NCBI GenBank assembly: GCA_016110215.1
Contig: JADWQD010000004.1
Location: 682,001 to 746,000, forward strand
Length of the DNA: 64,000 bases
Reading direction: 5' to 3'
From: Capronia americana
Lineage: Eukaryota > Ascomycota > Eurotiomycetes > Chaetothyriales > Herpotrichiellaceae
The translations under genes were made by a program, and so were the position numbers. The first letter of the stretch is position 1. Every line of letters begins with the position of its first letter. Of this stretch, positions 1 to 12,062 are shown piece by piece. Below the pieces are notes generated by a model, which had not been told where the DNA came from, made no database searches, and worked only from the letters and a program-made list of their open reading frames with translations.

Positions 1-3000
1 GTCCCAGCACCCCGCCGTCCTCACAGACCCTCCTTTGGGCACCTCAATCGACTGGTAGACGACACGCCGGACTACACCGACTCCGACACGAATCCCAATA
101 CTACTGCATCCAGTGTCGCCGGAGATTCTCCACAAGCCGACGGCCGCAGGAAGCGCACAGAAGCAAACCAACTGCGCAAGAGTATTTTGGGGAGGAAGCA
201 CGGTCAATTAGATGAATCAAAGGAAGATGATACTGTCCGCAGATTCAAGTACCTGCTAGGCCTAACAGACCTATTCCGCCACTTCATCGACGCAAGCCCC
301 AACCCCAAGATCAGAGAAGTTCTCCAACAGATCGACAAGGAAAATGCCGAAGAGGAGGCAAAGGCGAGAAAAGTTGTGTCCCGCAAGGGTGGTGCAGCTG
401 GTGCGAGCAAACGCAAGACTGAGCAAGAAGAGGATGCGGAACTCCTTAGGGATGAGAAACGCGGTACTGCTTCCCAGACTGTCTTCCGGGAGTCCCCAGC
501 CTTCATCCAGGGCGGTGAGATGCGTGACTACCAGGTCGCAGGCCTCAACTGGCTCATCTCACTCCACGAGAATGGTATTAGTGGTATCCTCGCTGATGAG
601 ATGGGTCTCGGAAAGACGCTGCAGACTATCTCCTTCCTTGGATATCTGCGGCACATTTGCGACATCACCGGCCCGCATCTCATTGCAGTGCCAAAGTCGA
701 CCCTGGACAATTGGCACCGAGAGTTCAAGAAGTGGACTCCCGAAGTCAATGTGCTTGTCCTGCAAGGTGCCAAGGATGAACGACATGCTCTTATCAACGA
801 ACGCCTCATCGACGAGAAGTTCGATGTCTGTATCACAAGCTACGAGATGATCTTGCGTGAGAAGTCGCACCTCAAGAAGTTTGCATGGGAGTACATCATC
901 GTCGACGAAGCACACCGCATCAAGAACGAAGAATCGTCCCTTGCTCAAATCATCCGAATGTTCAGCTCGCGCAATCGCCTCCTTATCACTGGTACTCCAC
1001 TGCAGAACAACCTCCACGAGCTTTGGGCACTCCTCAATTTCTTGCTTCCGGATGTCTTCGGCGATGCTGAAGCTTTCGACGCTTGGTTCTCGGGTCAGAA
1101 CGATGATCAAGACACTGTTGTCCAACAACTCCACCGTGTCCTGAAACCTTTTCTTCTTCGGAGAGTGAAGAGTGATGTGGAAAAGAGTCTACTGCCCAAA
1201 AAGGAGCTCAACCTCTATGTCGGTATGTCTGAAATGCAGGTCAAATGGTACCAGAAAATCTTGGAGAAGGACATCGACGCCGTCAACGGTGCCGGTGGCA
1301 AGCGAGAATCCAAGACGAGACTTCTCAACATCGTTATGCAACTTCGAAAATGCTGCAACCACCCTTACCTCTTTGAAGGCGCTGAACCGGGTCCGCCCTA
1401 CACAACCGATGAACATCTCATCTTCAACTCCGGCAAGATGATTATTCTTGACAAGATCTTAGCCCGCATGAAGGAGGAGGGTAGCAGAATCTTGATCTTC
1501 TCACAGATGAGCAGAGTTCTCGACATTCTCGAAGACTACTGCGTCTTCCGAGGCCACCAATACTGCCGAATTGATGGTGGAACTGCTCATGAAGACCGAA
1601 TCGCCGCCATCGATGAGTACAACAGACCTGGCTCGGAAAAATTTGTCTTCCTTCTCACAACCCGTGCGGGAGGTCTAGGCATCAACTTGACCAGTGCCAA
1701 CATCGTCGTCCTCTATGACAGTGACTGGAACCCTCAGGCAGACCTTCAAGCCATGGATCGAGCACATCGCATTGGCCAGACCAAACAAGTGACAGTCTTC
1801 CGCTTTGTGACCGAGAACGCCATTGAAGAGAAAGTCCTGGAGAGAGCGGCTCAGAAGCTACGCTTGGATCAGCTCGTCATTCAACAGGGTCGTGCTCAGC
1901 AGCAGGCGAAGCAAGCTGCGTCAAAGGACGAGCTGCTGACCATGATTCAACACGGTGCTGAGAAGGTGTTCGAGACCAAGGGTTCAACAGGCGCCCTGGA
2001 CGACATCGACGAGATTCTCCGACGAGGCGAGGCTCGAACCTCCGAGCTGATGGCCAAGTATGAGAAACTGGGGATCGATGACCTCCAGAAGTTCTCCTCC
2101 GAGAGTGCCTACGAATGGAACGGTGAGAATTTCGAGAATCGCAAGAAAGACATCAGTCTGAACTGGATCAATCCGACCAAGCGTGAGCGGAAGGAACAGT
2201 CGTACTCGATGGACAAGTACTACAAACAAGCACTGTCGACCGGAGGCCGCCCGGCAGAGACAAAGCCGAAGATTCCTCGAGCTCCGAAGCAGGTGCCTGT
2301 TCACGACTGGCAATTCTTCCCACCGGGTCTGCAGGAGCTGCAGGAAAAGGAAACGGCGTATTATCACAAAGAGATTGGCTACAAAGTACCTCTCGCCGAA
2401 GGTAATGACGATGAGGCGGATAGTGACCGTGAAGCGCGTGAAGCCGATCAGCGACTGGCCCAAGACGAGATCGACAATGCCGAGCCCTTGACCGAAGAGG
2501 AGAAGCAGCAGAAAGCTGAAATGCAAGAGCACGGATTCGGCAACTGGAATCGACGAGACTTCCAGCAATTCATCAATGGATCTGCCAAATTCGGTAGAAC
2601 CAATTACGAAGGTATCTCCACCGAAGTTGACAGCAAAGAACCAGATGAGATTGAGCAGTACGCCAAGGTGTTCTGGAAGAGATACACTGAAATTGCCGAG
2701 TTCGACAAGTACATCAAAAACATCGAAGCCGGCGAAGAGAGATTACGGAAGACGGAACGTCAACGCAAGATGCTACGCCGAAAGATGGAGATGTATCGGG
2801 TTCCGTTACAACAGCTGAAGATTAACTACACAGTTTCCACGACCAACAAGAAAGTTTACACCGAAGAGGAAGACCGTTTCCTACTGGTCATGCTTGACAA
2901 GCACGGTATTGACGGAGAAGGTCTCTACGAAAGAATCCGCGATGAGATCCGGGACTCGCCACTGTTTCGATTCGACTGGTTCTTCCTTAGCAGGACCCCT

Positions 3001-3363
3001 ATTGAGATCGGCCGCCGTTGCACAACTCTGCTGAACACTGTGTCTCGAGAGTTTGGGGAAGCTGAAGAGAAGCTCACAAACGGCCACGGTCCAGGCAAAG
3101 GACGCGGGCGTGACCGAGACGACGATTCAGATGTTGAGAATGACAGTGAAGCTGCGCCTGTCAAGAAGAAGGCCAAGAATGGCGTTGCCGTGAGTACTTG
3201 ACTGTCTCTGCCCAATGCACAGAAGTTAACAAAGCAACAGAACAAGCAGGTCAATGCCCTCAAGTCTTCTCGCGGCAGCAAGGCAACTTCGCCAGCCACT
3301 TCTCGTGCGCAGAGCGTTGCATCTTCTACAGCACCAAGCCGATCGAAGGGCAAGAAGAAATGA
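1..3363 (+). CDS. ISWI-family chromatin-remodelling ATPase, 5' end outside window
   Basis: This is the ATP-dependent nucleosome-spacing motor of ISWI complexes and acts in the nucleus. The frame is open from base 1, so the start codon lies upstream. Visible in order: an acidic/basic N-terminal segment, SNF2 ATPase with motif I DEMGLGKT (about 594-618), the DEAH box in VDEAHRIKNEE (about 900-930), motif III ITGTPLQNN, helicase-C motifs RAGGLGINL and DRAHRIGQ, then the HAND region, a SANT domain (GFGNWNRRDFQQF, about 2531-2620) and a SLIDE domain (about 2850-3050). That order is diagnostic of ISWI. A 3' intron starts at 3190 (GTGAGT). Acceptors at 3222, 3240 or 3249 all keep frame, and the longer ones fit fungal intron size better. 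The last exon encodes a Lys/Ser-rich tail ending at TGA 3361-3363. Isw1 versus Isw2 cannot be decided here. Confidence 0.96.
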
Positions 3364-4519
3364 TGACGACCTTGGGAAATCTTTAGGGCAACGGCTTGGC
3401 TTCTGAGTGGTTTCTGTGAACGTCAGGTTTCGAAGGGCGTCTGGAGTTTCCCACAATCTGACGAATGTTATCAATCCAGGCATCCTGATGAGGGCGAAAA
3501 CGGGTGCGGGCGCACCTGAGGTAGCAGGTTCCAAGTGCGGAGCGGGAAAACCGGGGCGGCCACTATTGTCAGTTTGATGATTTGCACACGAGCATGAGCC
3601 CTCGGATTGATGAAAGATACATGTCTCAGGGACAGGGCGCATATGGGAGGGGGCCGTAGTCTATGATGAAAGTGTGCCTGCATAACTGGATAGCGTTCTA
3701 GACAGATGGTGTAGGACTTCTACTTCCCAGTCCAATATCGAGAGTAGAACACAACGAATGGGCGAATGAGCCCAAGCATTCATTCACAACGTAGAAAGTG
3801 CTCATGCCAGCAGTACGTCTGATTGAGAATTGTTGCTTCGTGTGAAAGGTGATCTTTCTTATTCTGTTTCCAAAGCCGGATATTCTCAACCAAGGGGCAA
3901 TGCAATACAGCACGCGCTTCCACTACTGAACCAACATTCGACGTGGCATGAATGTGCAGAAACGAGAAGACCGGCCCCGTGATCGGCGTATACATAACGA
4001 TAGGGACATGACATGACACAACATGGCATGTGAGCTTCCCCGTGCGACTTCCAAAGAAGCCGTGCCGGCACCGCGCAATGCAAGCCTTACGTTATGGTGC
4101 GCAAGACACGCCATTCATTATGCATGCCCGGCCCTGGACTGCGGGCGCAGTCACTGTATATTTATATATACTATACGAGTGAGTACATTTTCACATCCGT
4201 TTCTCACCAATGTACTCGGTACGGTAGCAGACCTAAGGCAGAAAAAAGGGGGATTAACTATTATCTTCTACTTGAAAGGGGACTGATTGTTGCTGTGGCC
4301 GGGTCCGCAGACTCAAAAACGTCGAAATCTTCTCTTTTCTTTCGATTCGCAAAACCCAGACCGCGGAATCATTCTCTTCCTTCGATCATACAGCGACTTA
4401 AGTACTGTGGCCCGAACACTGCGCGCGACCACCAACCCACAGTCCATAATTATTAGCGGGGAATAACTTTCTTGGGCTCCATCTCATCAACCATCTGCGT
4501 CTCGGCCGCATCGTTCGCC
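3364..4519. other. intergenic region, no gene seen
   Basis: Short open frames occur on both strands but none has a recognisable protein or splice pattern. An AT-rich run with TATATTTATATATA-like sequence lies near 4156-4172, about 350 bp before the next start codon. It could be core promoter material for the following gene. Confidence 0.5.
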
Positions 4520-5077
4520 ATGCCCTATCTCAGCTTGAAGACGCTGTCCGCGCTGCGCATGGCCGTCGGGGCATCGTGCCTCTTGATCCCAAGACAGGCG
4601 GGGGCCATGTGGGGAGTGCCCCTCGCGGCCGGGGGGGAGTCCGCGCTATTCGGCCGCATGGTCGGAGTCCGCGACTTCGTGCTCGGCGCGTATCTGTGGA
4701 GGACGGTCGGGGACGTGGAGCGAGTCAAGAAGACGACGGCAGAAGCGCCGCTCAGGGAGTCGTTGTTGAGAAAGCCAGGAGGAGCGGCAGCGGCGGGTGA
4801 AGAACGGGGAGTGGGTGGTGTATCGGGGATTCCAAGCTTGGGCTTCGCCCAGTCTGGTGAGACTGTGGTGGCGGCGCCGAGTGACCATGCGACTTCGAAC
4901 CTCCGCTCGGCGCTCTGGCTGGGTTTGATCTGCGATCTTGTTGACCTCGTGAGTGTGGGTGTGTGTTGGGTTGAGGGTAATCCCATCTCCGCGATGGGCG
5001 AGATCTCCATTGGTGGAGGGGCCGCTCTTTTCGCAGCGGTCGCGGGTCATGCACTGTGGGCGGGCAGGCGGATTTGA
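4520..5077 (+). CDS. small multi-pass membrane protein, DUF4267-like
   Basis: An intronless 185-aa protein. The first ATG in frame is at 4520; the frame is open a little further upstream but has no ATG. It starts with a hydrophobic/amphipathic stretch, then the pattern RMxxGxxxLxxP followed by FGRMVGVRDFVLGAYLW (about residues 50-66), which resembles the DUF4267 family of small fungal integral membrane proteins. A Gly/Ala-rich linker (about residues 85-120) separates it from two further hydrophobic segments (LWLGLICDLVDLVSVGVCW and the C-terminal GGGAALFAAVAGHALWAG). The biochemical role is not known for this family. The assignment rests on pattern recognition, not a search. Confidence 0.6.
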   Translation: MPYLSLKTLSALRMAVGASCLLIPRQAGAMWGVPLAAGGESALFGRMVGVRDFVLGAYLWRTVGDVERVKKTTAEAPLRESLLRKPGGAAAAGEERGVGGVSGIPSLGFAQSGETVVAAPSDHATSNLRSALWLGLICDLVDLVSVGVCWVEGNPISAMGEISIGGGAALFAAVAGHALWAGRRI

Positions 5078-5549
5078 GACGGGGGTGAAGACGAAGTGGC
5101 GGTTGTGTACGATTGAGCGAGTGGGTGGTTGTCGGTTGAAAAGCCGACCCGTGAGAGTAAAGCAGAGGACTTTTGGAGGTAGTAGTGCTGGAGCAGAGCC
5201 TAGGGGTCGAGTTGATGAGAACTGGGCAACGGAAGACCGCCGTACCAGCCGCGTGTGGTTGATATTTGTTCCGACTTACGTCGCGAGGAGGTGGCATCTC
5301 GGCAGAGGTATCCAGGGACACATAGTTATCGTTCAGTTCGGGATTCGAAATTTGAAATAAGCACAACACGGTGCTGAGGACAGAAGCGCTGAAGGTGTCT
5401 CAACCCTGATTCGTCATATATCAATAGATGTCGAGTTGAAAAAGGGAGTTGCTGAAAATTCCATTTGCTATAGTTTCAAAGGACCTTGTCGAAGAGTAAC
5501 CTGATAACATCGATGGCGAGACTTCCAGGTGGACCGTGGATGATTCTTT
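5078..5549. other. intergenic region between convergent genes
   Basis: Contains the 3' flanks of the membrane protein (+) and the DUF4188 gene (-). No RNA gene, repeat or further coding signal was seen. Confidence 0.5.
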
Positions 5550-6804
5550 CTACTTCATCAGAACCGCCGAGGTGTAAGGATGCTGAGCGACGTTGTCATT
5601 GCTCTTGCCCTCGGGGTCTCCCCTGTTCATTCTTCCACGGCTTGATCGGTAGGGCCCACGGCTGGCATCAATGATGGGGTTGATCCACAACTTCTGGCCT
5701 CCCTTTTCAGGCGACTCGACAGCCTTGGTCGTCATTCCAAGACCAGTGGGTTGGTAGTTGACATAGATGCCCTCCCAACCTTGTCGTTCCGGCAAGGCGA
5801 AGATCTCATGCATGATGCCAATGTGCTTGTGTTTTGATACCGTGTCGTTCCACCAGTTCCAGGCCTCGCGGTGGATTGGAGAGAGTGCGAAGTTGTGGAT
5901 ATCCTCAACTGACCTCCAATATGAAATTGTGCCAAGCTCATTATTAGTCGGTCTCTCTCCGGCAGAGACCCAGGTTGACATTCCCATGACTAAGAGAAGG
6001 TCAGTCTGAACAGTATGAAGCCAGCACTTCTTTGACGCTTACAGCCGCTTTCATCTGCCTTGTCCTCCAATTGCGCGAGCATATCCCGAAAGCGATCGGC
6101 GACTTCTTTGTAACCTGGGTTGACAATAAGACTACATCGACACAAGGGTGTCACAGAGTCGGCTTACCATCAGCGAACATGCCCAAAGCTGAATTGCTTC
6201 TGGCTCCAAGAATCATTACAGCTGTGTGGTGTGAGTAACTTTCTCGATAAAGACCGCGTAGAGCTCCAAGGATGCGAAATAGAAAGACGGTGGACGTCTA
6301 GAGTGCTCTGGGAAGTCGGGACTCACCCCCTGGACCATTTTCCCCTGGTTTGCCGTGGACGATTTCGGTTTCTCCATCGGAGGGATATCCGATGCTCCAT
6401 TTCCCATCAATGACACCCTCGGCGTAGACGTTCTTCTTAATCCCATAGTGCATCAGATAGGCATCGACGATCCTCCAGCCTAGGATGCCAACGATGGGAA
6501 AAGCAAGATATGAACGCGGAAAGATGAAAGATAGCAGGACTTGAATAGCACCACCCAAGAGCAGCCATGTCGATACCGAGAAGTTATCTCTCAGGAGCTA
6601 GCCACGGGGAAGTAAGTATAAGCCTCGAACGTGACGTGAGTGACCGGTAGCGGGTGTGTATCAACGTACTGCCACATCATCACCACTGAGGAAGCCGAAC
6701 CCGGTTTTCTTTGCGCCTGTCTTTCCATTGGCGACATTGGCCCCTATAGAGTACTGTGACTGAGGCTTCACCGTAGATGGTGGAAACAATGTCTTGACAC
6801 CCAT
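5550..6804 (-). CDS. DUF4188-family monooxygenase-like membrane protein
   Basis: Five exons: 6670-6804, 6327-6597, 6168-6221, 6043-6114 and 5550-5989, giving 323 aa. All four introns have GT...AG ends and the phases agree at every junction. Exon 2 carries a hydrophobic region (STWLLLGGAIQVLLSFIF plus FPIVGILGWRIVDAYLM), probably two membrane segments. Exons 3-5 carry the conserved DUF4188 core: AVMILGARSNxxLG, GMSTWVSAGERPTNNE, YWRSVEDIHNFALSPIHREAWNWW and KHIGIMHEIFALP. The family is distantly related to dimeric alpha/beta-barrel monooxygenases; substrates are not known. The start was set at the ATG of exon 1 (6804). An in-frame ATG at 6933 would add 43 low-complexity residues and is less likely. 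Confidence 0.85.
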
Positions 6805-7828
6805 ATTGAGCTGCAAGGTGAGTAATGGCTGATGTGAAAATCTCTGTGGTTTGGTTTCTTGTTGTAGCTGAGCGAGAAATGCGGCTGAGGGTGCGCGACG
6901 GAGGGCAACGAGTTTATAGTAATGGACGACCACCGTGATGTCTGGCGTCCGCGATTGAACAGGGATGCAGTTCGTTCATATTGGGGCCATGACCCCTTGG
7001 GATGTGTCTCTGATTCGAGTTCGGATCCGCAGCAGGCGGTGATATAGGGCGTCCACAATCATACTTCTCGTTTAAGCTGGCTCGAGTTGTTACTGCTGAT
7101 GCTTCTAAGCACCGAACCAGGGTTGGTAGGTTTGCTTAGCTCCCCCGTCAATGGTGACACATGGCTGGCTGAACCATTCTTGCTTTCTGGTCTGGAACGA
7201 GACTGGCGATTGGCGGACTGCATACTCCATTTGACCAGTCAGACTTCAAACATAGCTCGCCAAAGGAGAGGGTGTAACAACAGGTAACGACCGACAACCT
7301 AAATAGTCCCTCGAGGACCGAAGAAGCGAATCCAATGGTTGCGTCCCGCTGACTCAGACAAGAGCTTCAGTGACCAGCCCTGCAAAGCCGGTGTGCAGTG
7401 CTGCCTGAAATACTAGTCGTAGCGTTATGGCAGATGGTACTCCAGGAGCTCAGTGTTGCAGCTAGCTCCGGATGCGTGGGTAATAGTCCATCGTAAACAC
7501 GGGACGACCTTCAGCTCGTGCTAGATTCGCATATTGGATCCGAAGGGGTTGACAACGAGCACGGGCAGCCTGCGGACAGCGAATGAAAAGAGACCGCTCG
7601 GAGCGCCCAACTGTGTTTGCTCGTCTCGCTTATGGACACGGCAGTTCAGTTGTATGTCTAGTGAGGGAAATAGTGAAGGTAAATTAGAGATTGAGACACG
7701 AGGGCGAAACTTAGGGAAGGAGTTGCATTGGTCGTGATTCGACGAACGGTTGCTTGAAATGGACATGAACTAATGCAGCGCCCCTCGACGCCGTTCATGG
7801 CTTCACGTCGACTATTCTTCCCTCCACC
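6805..7828. promoter_or_regulatory. divergent intergenic region (DUF4188 gene / AP-3 mu gene)
   Basis: About 1 kb between start codons of oppositely transcribed genes, so it must hold both promoters. I see no convincing TATA box, repeat or RNA gene. Confidence 0.5.
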
Positions 7829-9535
7829 ATGAGCGTCACTCTTGACGCACTGTACATCTTCGATGACCACAAGTAGGTGTTGGCTCGGTAGAGAGATTCG
7901 GGACTGACGTGGTCTAGTAATTGCGTCCTTGAGCACATCTACTCCGGGCGTCCCCCGTCTGCGCAAACCCTCATCGCCAGCCTAGCGACTCGACCTGTGC
8001 CTCGACCGTCCGTCACGCATCTTCCAGACATCGCTCCTCCTACGACTGCGTATTGCATTTCTCACTCGGCCCTGCAGCTGATTGCCGTCTCGAGCAAAGA
8101 TGCGCAATCGCTGGCCATCCTCGATTTCCTCCATCGGGTGCTCGACATCTTCGAGGACTTTCTTGGAAGCCCCATCCTGACGAGCAAGATCGAAGAGAAT
8201 TATGAGATAGTGGCCCAACTACTGGCTGAGATGTGCGATGGTGGGATAATATGCAATACTGAACCCAACGCGCTGCGGGAGTCGGTAGAAGTCTCCTCGG
8301 TGCTAGGGAAACTGTTCACTCAAGTCGGACTGCCTGGTGCATCGCCAGCTCTGGGGCCGTCGAGCAACTTCGCCTCCAGTCTACGTCCGTCTCCCACAAC
8401 GTCGCTAGGCCCAGCTATACCTTGGCGGAAATCAAATGTGCGACACACCTCGAACGAGCTCTACGTCGACATCATTGAGAGCCTGTCCGTCATCTTCGCA
8501 CCTTCAGGCCGTCCCATATCTGCGAGATCACATGGCTCCATAGCCTTCACCGCAAAAATCTCCGGAGTGCCGGACTTACTGCTGGTCTTGACGGCACCTG
8601 GAGGCACCAGCAGTGCAAAGGCAGCCGGCATCACGCGGACCATGCAAGTGCCAGTCTTCCATCCCTGTGTCCGACTGGCGAGATGGAAAGAGCATCCGGG
8701 AGAACTCTCGTTCGTGCCTCCAGATGGTCGATTTATGCTTGCCGGCTATGAGACTGATCTCATGCCGACGTCCCTTCACACCGACCAAGCTCCCAGCAAG
8801 ACTGACAGGATCTTCCTCCCCGCAACGGTAGATCTGCGAGGAGGACTAGGCGCTTCGGCATGTGATTTCGAGGCCAAACTCACCCTCAACAACAATTTCC
8901 CCGGCGTTGTCTCGACCACCAAGCCGGCCGCCTCTCGGACGAGCTCGGGCCCAATATCCTCTCTGTCCTTCGGAGGCTCAAGCCACGGCAGTTCAAGTGC
9001 GCCAACACTCGAAGCCGTGACGGTTACGATCCCGTTCCCAGCCGATGTCCGCAGTGTCACTGAGCTGAAACCCTCGAGAGGTGAAGCCACGTTCAACGCT
9101 TTTGACAAGGTCGTGGAATGGAAAGTCCCCACGAAAGACGGCGCGTCGATTAACGGTACAGCAACCCTGACTGGCACCGTAAGCGGGCCCTTTCACCCGG
9201 TTGACGACCTCGACGAAGAAACTCAAGCCGCTGAAACCGGCAAGTTGAACTCAATGGCAGGATACTACAACGAAGAGGTCGTCGCAAATCAGAGCGCCGG
9301 GCACGAACCCTCACCCAACGGAAGTGTCAAACGAATGCAAGCAAACAAGGCGCTCATGCCGCGGTCGATTTCAGTCTCGTTCAACGTCAAGGGATGGATC
9401 CCAAGCGGCATCAAGGTCGACAGTCTGGTCGTCGACGTTAAAAAATCCAAAGGCCTGGGTGATGGCGTTCGACCTTACAAGGGAGTCAAGTATCTTACTG
9501 TGAGTAGACAAGGTGTGGAAAGACGAGTGGAATAG
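7829..9535 (+). CDS. APM3: AP-3 adaptor complex subunit mu
   Basis: The medium chain of the AP-3 adaptor, which sorts cargo from Golgi/endosomes to the vacuole. Two exons (7829-7872 and 7918-9535) with a 45-nt intron give 553 aa. The N-terminal longin-like domain begins MSVTLDALYIFDDHNN. It continues with the family signatures ILDFLHRVLDIFEDFLGSP, EENYEIVAQLLAEMCDGG and TEPNALRE (about residues 90-150). The C-terminal mu-homology domain starts near SNELYVDIIESL and includes the FxGxISGVPDLLL-type strand, a RSVTELKPSRGEATF segment and the usual end KGVKYLTVSRQGVERRV. A GTGAGT sits inside the last codons (9501-9506), but reading through it gives the conserved C-terminus, so I did not splice there. 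Confidence 0.93.
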
Positions 9536-9990
9536 AGATGCGAACCTAGAACGACGACGAAGATGAAGATGAAGACGAAGATGGAAACATTCAATCCAGT
9601 AAATTAGATGCTAATGCTGGTCGTCGAGGAGCTCCTCAGATCGCCCGCCCGTGATATGTAATGACCTCCTTCATAACACCAAGCTGCATGTGCATGAATT
9701 GTGTGTGTATGCTCATCAAAATGTTTGTGTCCCATATGCACCGACCGGCTGTCCGTACCCTCGGTGCCAGTTCCCTACTGGTGACCGGATGCCATCCCGA
9801 CGTGATGCGATGCATCAACGCCAACGCCAGCGATGTTCCCATATGCAAGCCGCGCGCTAAACTTTTTGGAGAGTCCGAGACAGATCCCAAACGCCACGCC
9901 AGAGCAAGAGATTCTGGGAGATCCGAGATGCAAGATGCAAGATCCCCCAAGATTCTCGAGACCAAAAAAAATGACAACAGCAAAGCAACG
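9536..9990. other. intergenic region between convergent genes
   Basis: A purine-rich GAC/GAA microsatellite-like tract lies just after the AP-3 mu stop (about 9545-9590). An open frame on the + strand through this region and into the next gene is a shadow of the minus-strand gene. Confidence 0.5.
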
Positions 9991-10542
9991 CTAATACGCG
10001 CCCGTGATCTTCTTCCACCCCTTCTTGACGCTCCGGTTGAAGACGTCCGCACCGGACTCGCTCCCCCGGCTGCTCGTGCTGCCCAAGCTGGCGCCACTGT
10101 CGTCGCTCATCCGCCTCTCCACCTTCCTCTCACTGCCCGAAGCGCCGTGCATGAGGTTGCCGGCCCCGCCTCTCCCGACGTGGTACACGGGCGCGACATC
10201 CCTCTCGCGCCGTAGTTGGCGTTCGAGCTCTTCGTCAAAGGAGAAGATGGCGCGCTCAGAGGCCGGGAAGACGTTCCCCGCGCCACCTCGCCCGCCGGTC
10301 GACCATTGTCGGTGGCTTGATGAGTGGGTGGACCCAGAGCACGACGACGAGGCCTTGGATGTGGCTAAGGAGGCGCGGATGGCAGCGGCGGCGGCGGGGC
10401 CTGTCGCGTCGGTGCCGCGTGTGATTTGAGAGGGGGTGTTGCGGATGGCGTTGCCGGCGCCGCCGCGGCCGGTGGAGATGTAGTGTGCTGAAGGGGAGGG
10501 TTGGGGATGGGGTTCGACGATAGAGTAGGAGCGTGATGACAT
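9991..10542 (-). CDS. GRGGAGN-repeat protein (DUF3602-like)
   Basis: A single-exon 183-aa protein. It carries three copies of the motif GRGGAGN (about residues 26-32, 83-89 and 123-129) in a Ser/Ala/Arg-rich, otherwise unstructured chain. The C-terminus is basic (NRSVKKGWKKITGAY). This repeat defines the fungal DUF3602 family, whose molecular function is not established. The start ATG is at 10542 (MSSRSYSIVEPHP) and the segment before the first repeat (HYISTGRGGAGN) is typical of the family. A GTTT repeat (TTTGTTTGTTTGTTTGGT) lies immediately 5' of the start, at about 10548-10565. Confidence 0.85.
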   Translation of the reverse strand: MSSRSYSIVEPHPQPSPSAHYISTGRGGAGNAIRNTPSQITRGTDATGPAAAAAIRASLATSKASSSCSGSTHSSSHRQWSTGGRGGAGNVFPASERAIFSFDEELERQLRRERDVAPVYHVGRGGAGNLMHGASGSERKVERRMSDDSGASLGSTSSRGSESGADVFNRSVKKGWKKITGAY

Positions 10543-12062
10543 GGTGGTTTGTTTGTTTGTTTGGTAGATAATCTTGTGTCGATTAAATCACTCAGGCAGT
10601 CACTTCAAGACTTGAATTTTGAAGGGAAGTGATGGTGTTGAGTGTGCTGCTCTGTGGCGGTAGTAATGTGTAGTATTTGTGATTGGTTGGCTTGTGTGTG
10701 TTTGTATGGCCAAAATAGGATTGGTTCGAAAGTTGTGGTCAGGTGTTGTGTGGGCGATGACGATGTCTTTGTCAGGTGCAATGACAGTTACTATTACGCT
10801 TTCAGATGGGGAACAGAAAATCCCGGGGTGGTAGACCTGGGAGCCAGATGGTTATATACGAACAGGCCATTGCAAAATTCTCAGTGAAACACCAAGCTCG
10901 AACAAACCTTTCCAGGGAAGAGCCAGGACAATGCGCAAGGGGCAAAAGGGAGCCACGGGAAGCGAAAGCCAAGGCATCAAAGAATCACGACCTGGCAGTT
11001 CGATTACACGATGAAAACCCAGCATCTTCTCGAACCTTGCAGTTAACTGGAAAGCGCCCGCAAAGGGGTTGCCGTTAACTGGAAAGCGCCATGTGTTGCA
11101 AATTTTCAGGTCACGATGGGCCGACATGGCGACATTCCAGGGAGGAAATTAGAAAGAATTGGCGTCATGAGCCGCCTGGGAGAGACACCCGTCACACCAG
11201 GAGTCCGCCGGGGCCAGTGACGGTGAGTGACAAACGAGGAAACCGGCGCGGTGGGCTGAAAATCAAGTGACTGGCAAAGTCACTCGCGGAAATTTCTGCA
11301 GGCGAAAAGTTGGCGGATCTGGCGGGAAATCACGCTGATTGGGGGAGCAACGACGTCAGTTGGACATTCCGTTAGTCATGCCCAGCCTCAATGCCACGAA
11401 TTCCGCTAGATGCTCCGCCACACGCGTGCTTCCGAGCCGCCTGAGGCAAACTATGGGGTAATCGGCCGCTCTGTCGAGCGGGGACGGTGGTTTCCTGGGG
11501 GTAATAGAATGCTTCCTTCTCCAGTCCTTCCTTCACGTTGGGCCTCAGGCTTGAAATACCATTCTCGCTCGTTTCTTGTGCCACAGTAAGCTGTTCTGTG
11601 CTGCAGCCTCAACTGTCACCCTGCCAGTGTGACACGTGTTGGCTGCCCAGAGCGGCCCGTGAGAAGGCACGCAACGCTCTCGCCACAGCTTTCTACACAC
11701 CTCCAGCGTTTGTACCTGACCCTGGATCGTAAAGGTCGCCTTAGAGTCCTTCCTCAATGCGGATAGTGGTTCCAGACCTTTTACGCGTTGGCTGCTCTCT
11801 GGCCCCGGATCGTCGACTCTTCCCCGCAATTTCTGAGGGCGGCATTCCTAGTGTCATCGATCAGCAGATCCAATATTGACCTTTCCGGGGTCCGGCAAGT
11901 CGACATCATTGGTTCCTCGTTAACAGAACCTGAAACGGTTGGTTTCGACCGCCAGATGTCCGTCGCTCTGTGGTCTGGATCTGGTACAGCTGAATTCCTC
12001 GACCTCCTGGGCCACGATCATGCGGCTGGGACTGTAAACGCTGCCGTTCGAGGCGGGTTCCA
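10543..12062. other. long intergenic region with a short direct repeat
   Basis: About 1.5 kb upstream of the GRGGAGN gene and downstream of Arp1. It contains no convincing coding frame. The one structured element I could see is a 17-bp direct repeat (listed separately). It may hold the long promoter of the GRGGAGN gene. Confidence 0.5.
11042..11090. repeat. 17-bp direct repeat
   Basis: The sequence GTTAACTGGAAAGCGCC occurs at 11042-11058 and again, identically, at 11074-11090. A 15-bp spacer separates them. The two copies are too short to assign to an element. Confidence 0.8.

Noticed and set aside
9501..9535. Intron at GTGAGT near the end of the AP-3 mu gene
   Set aside because: Reading through gives the conserved YLTVSRQGVERRV terminus; splicing would delete it.
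9661..10215. 184-codon + strand frame
   Set aside because: It overlaps the GRGGAGN-repeat gene on the other strand and has no family features; the repeats settle the strand.
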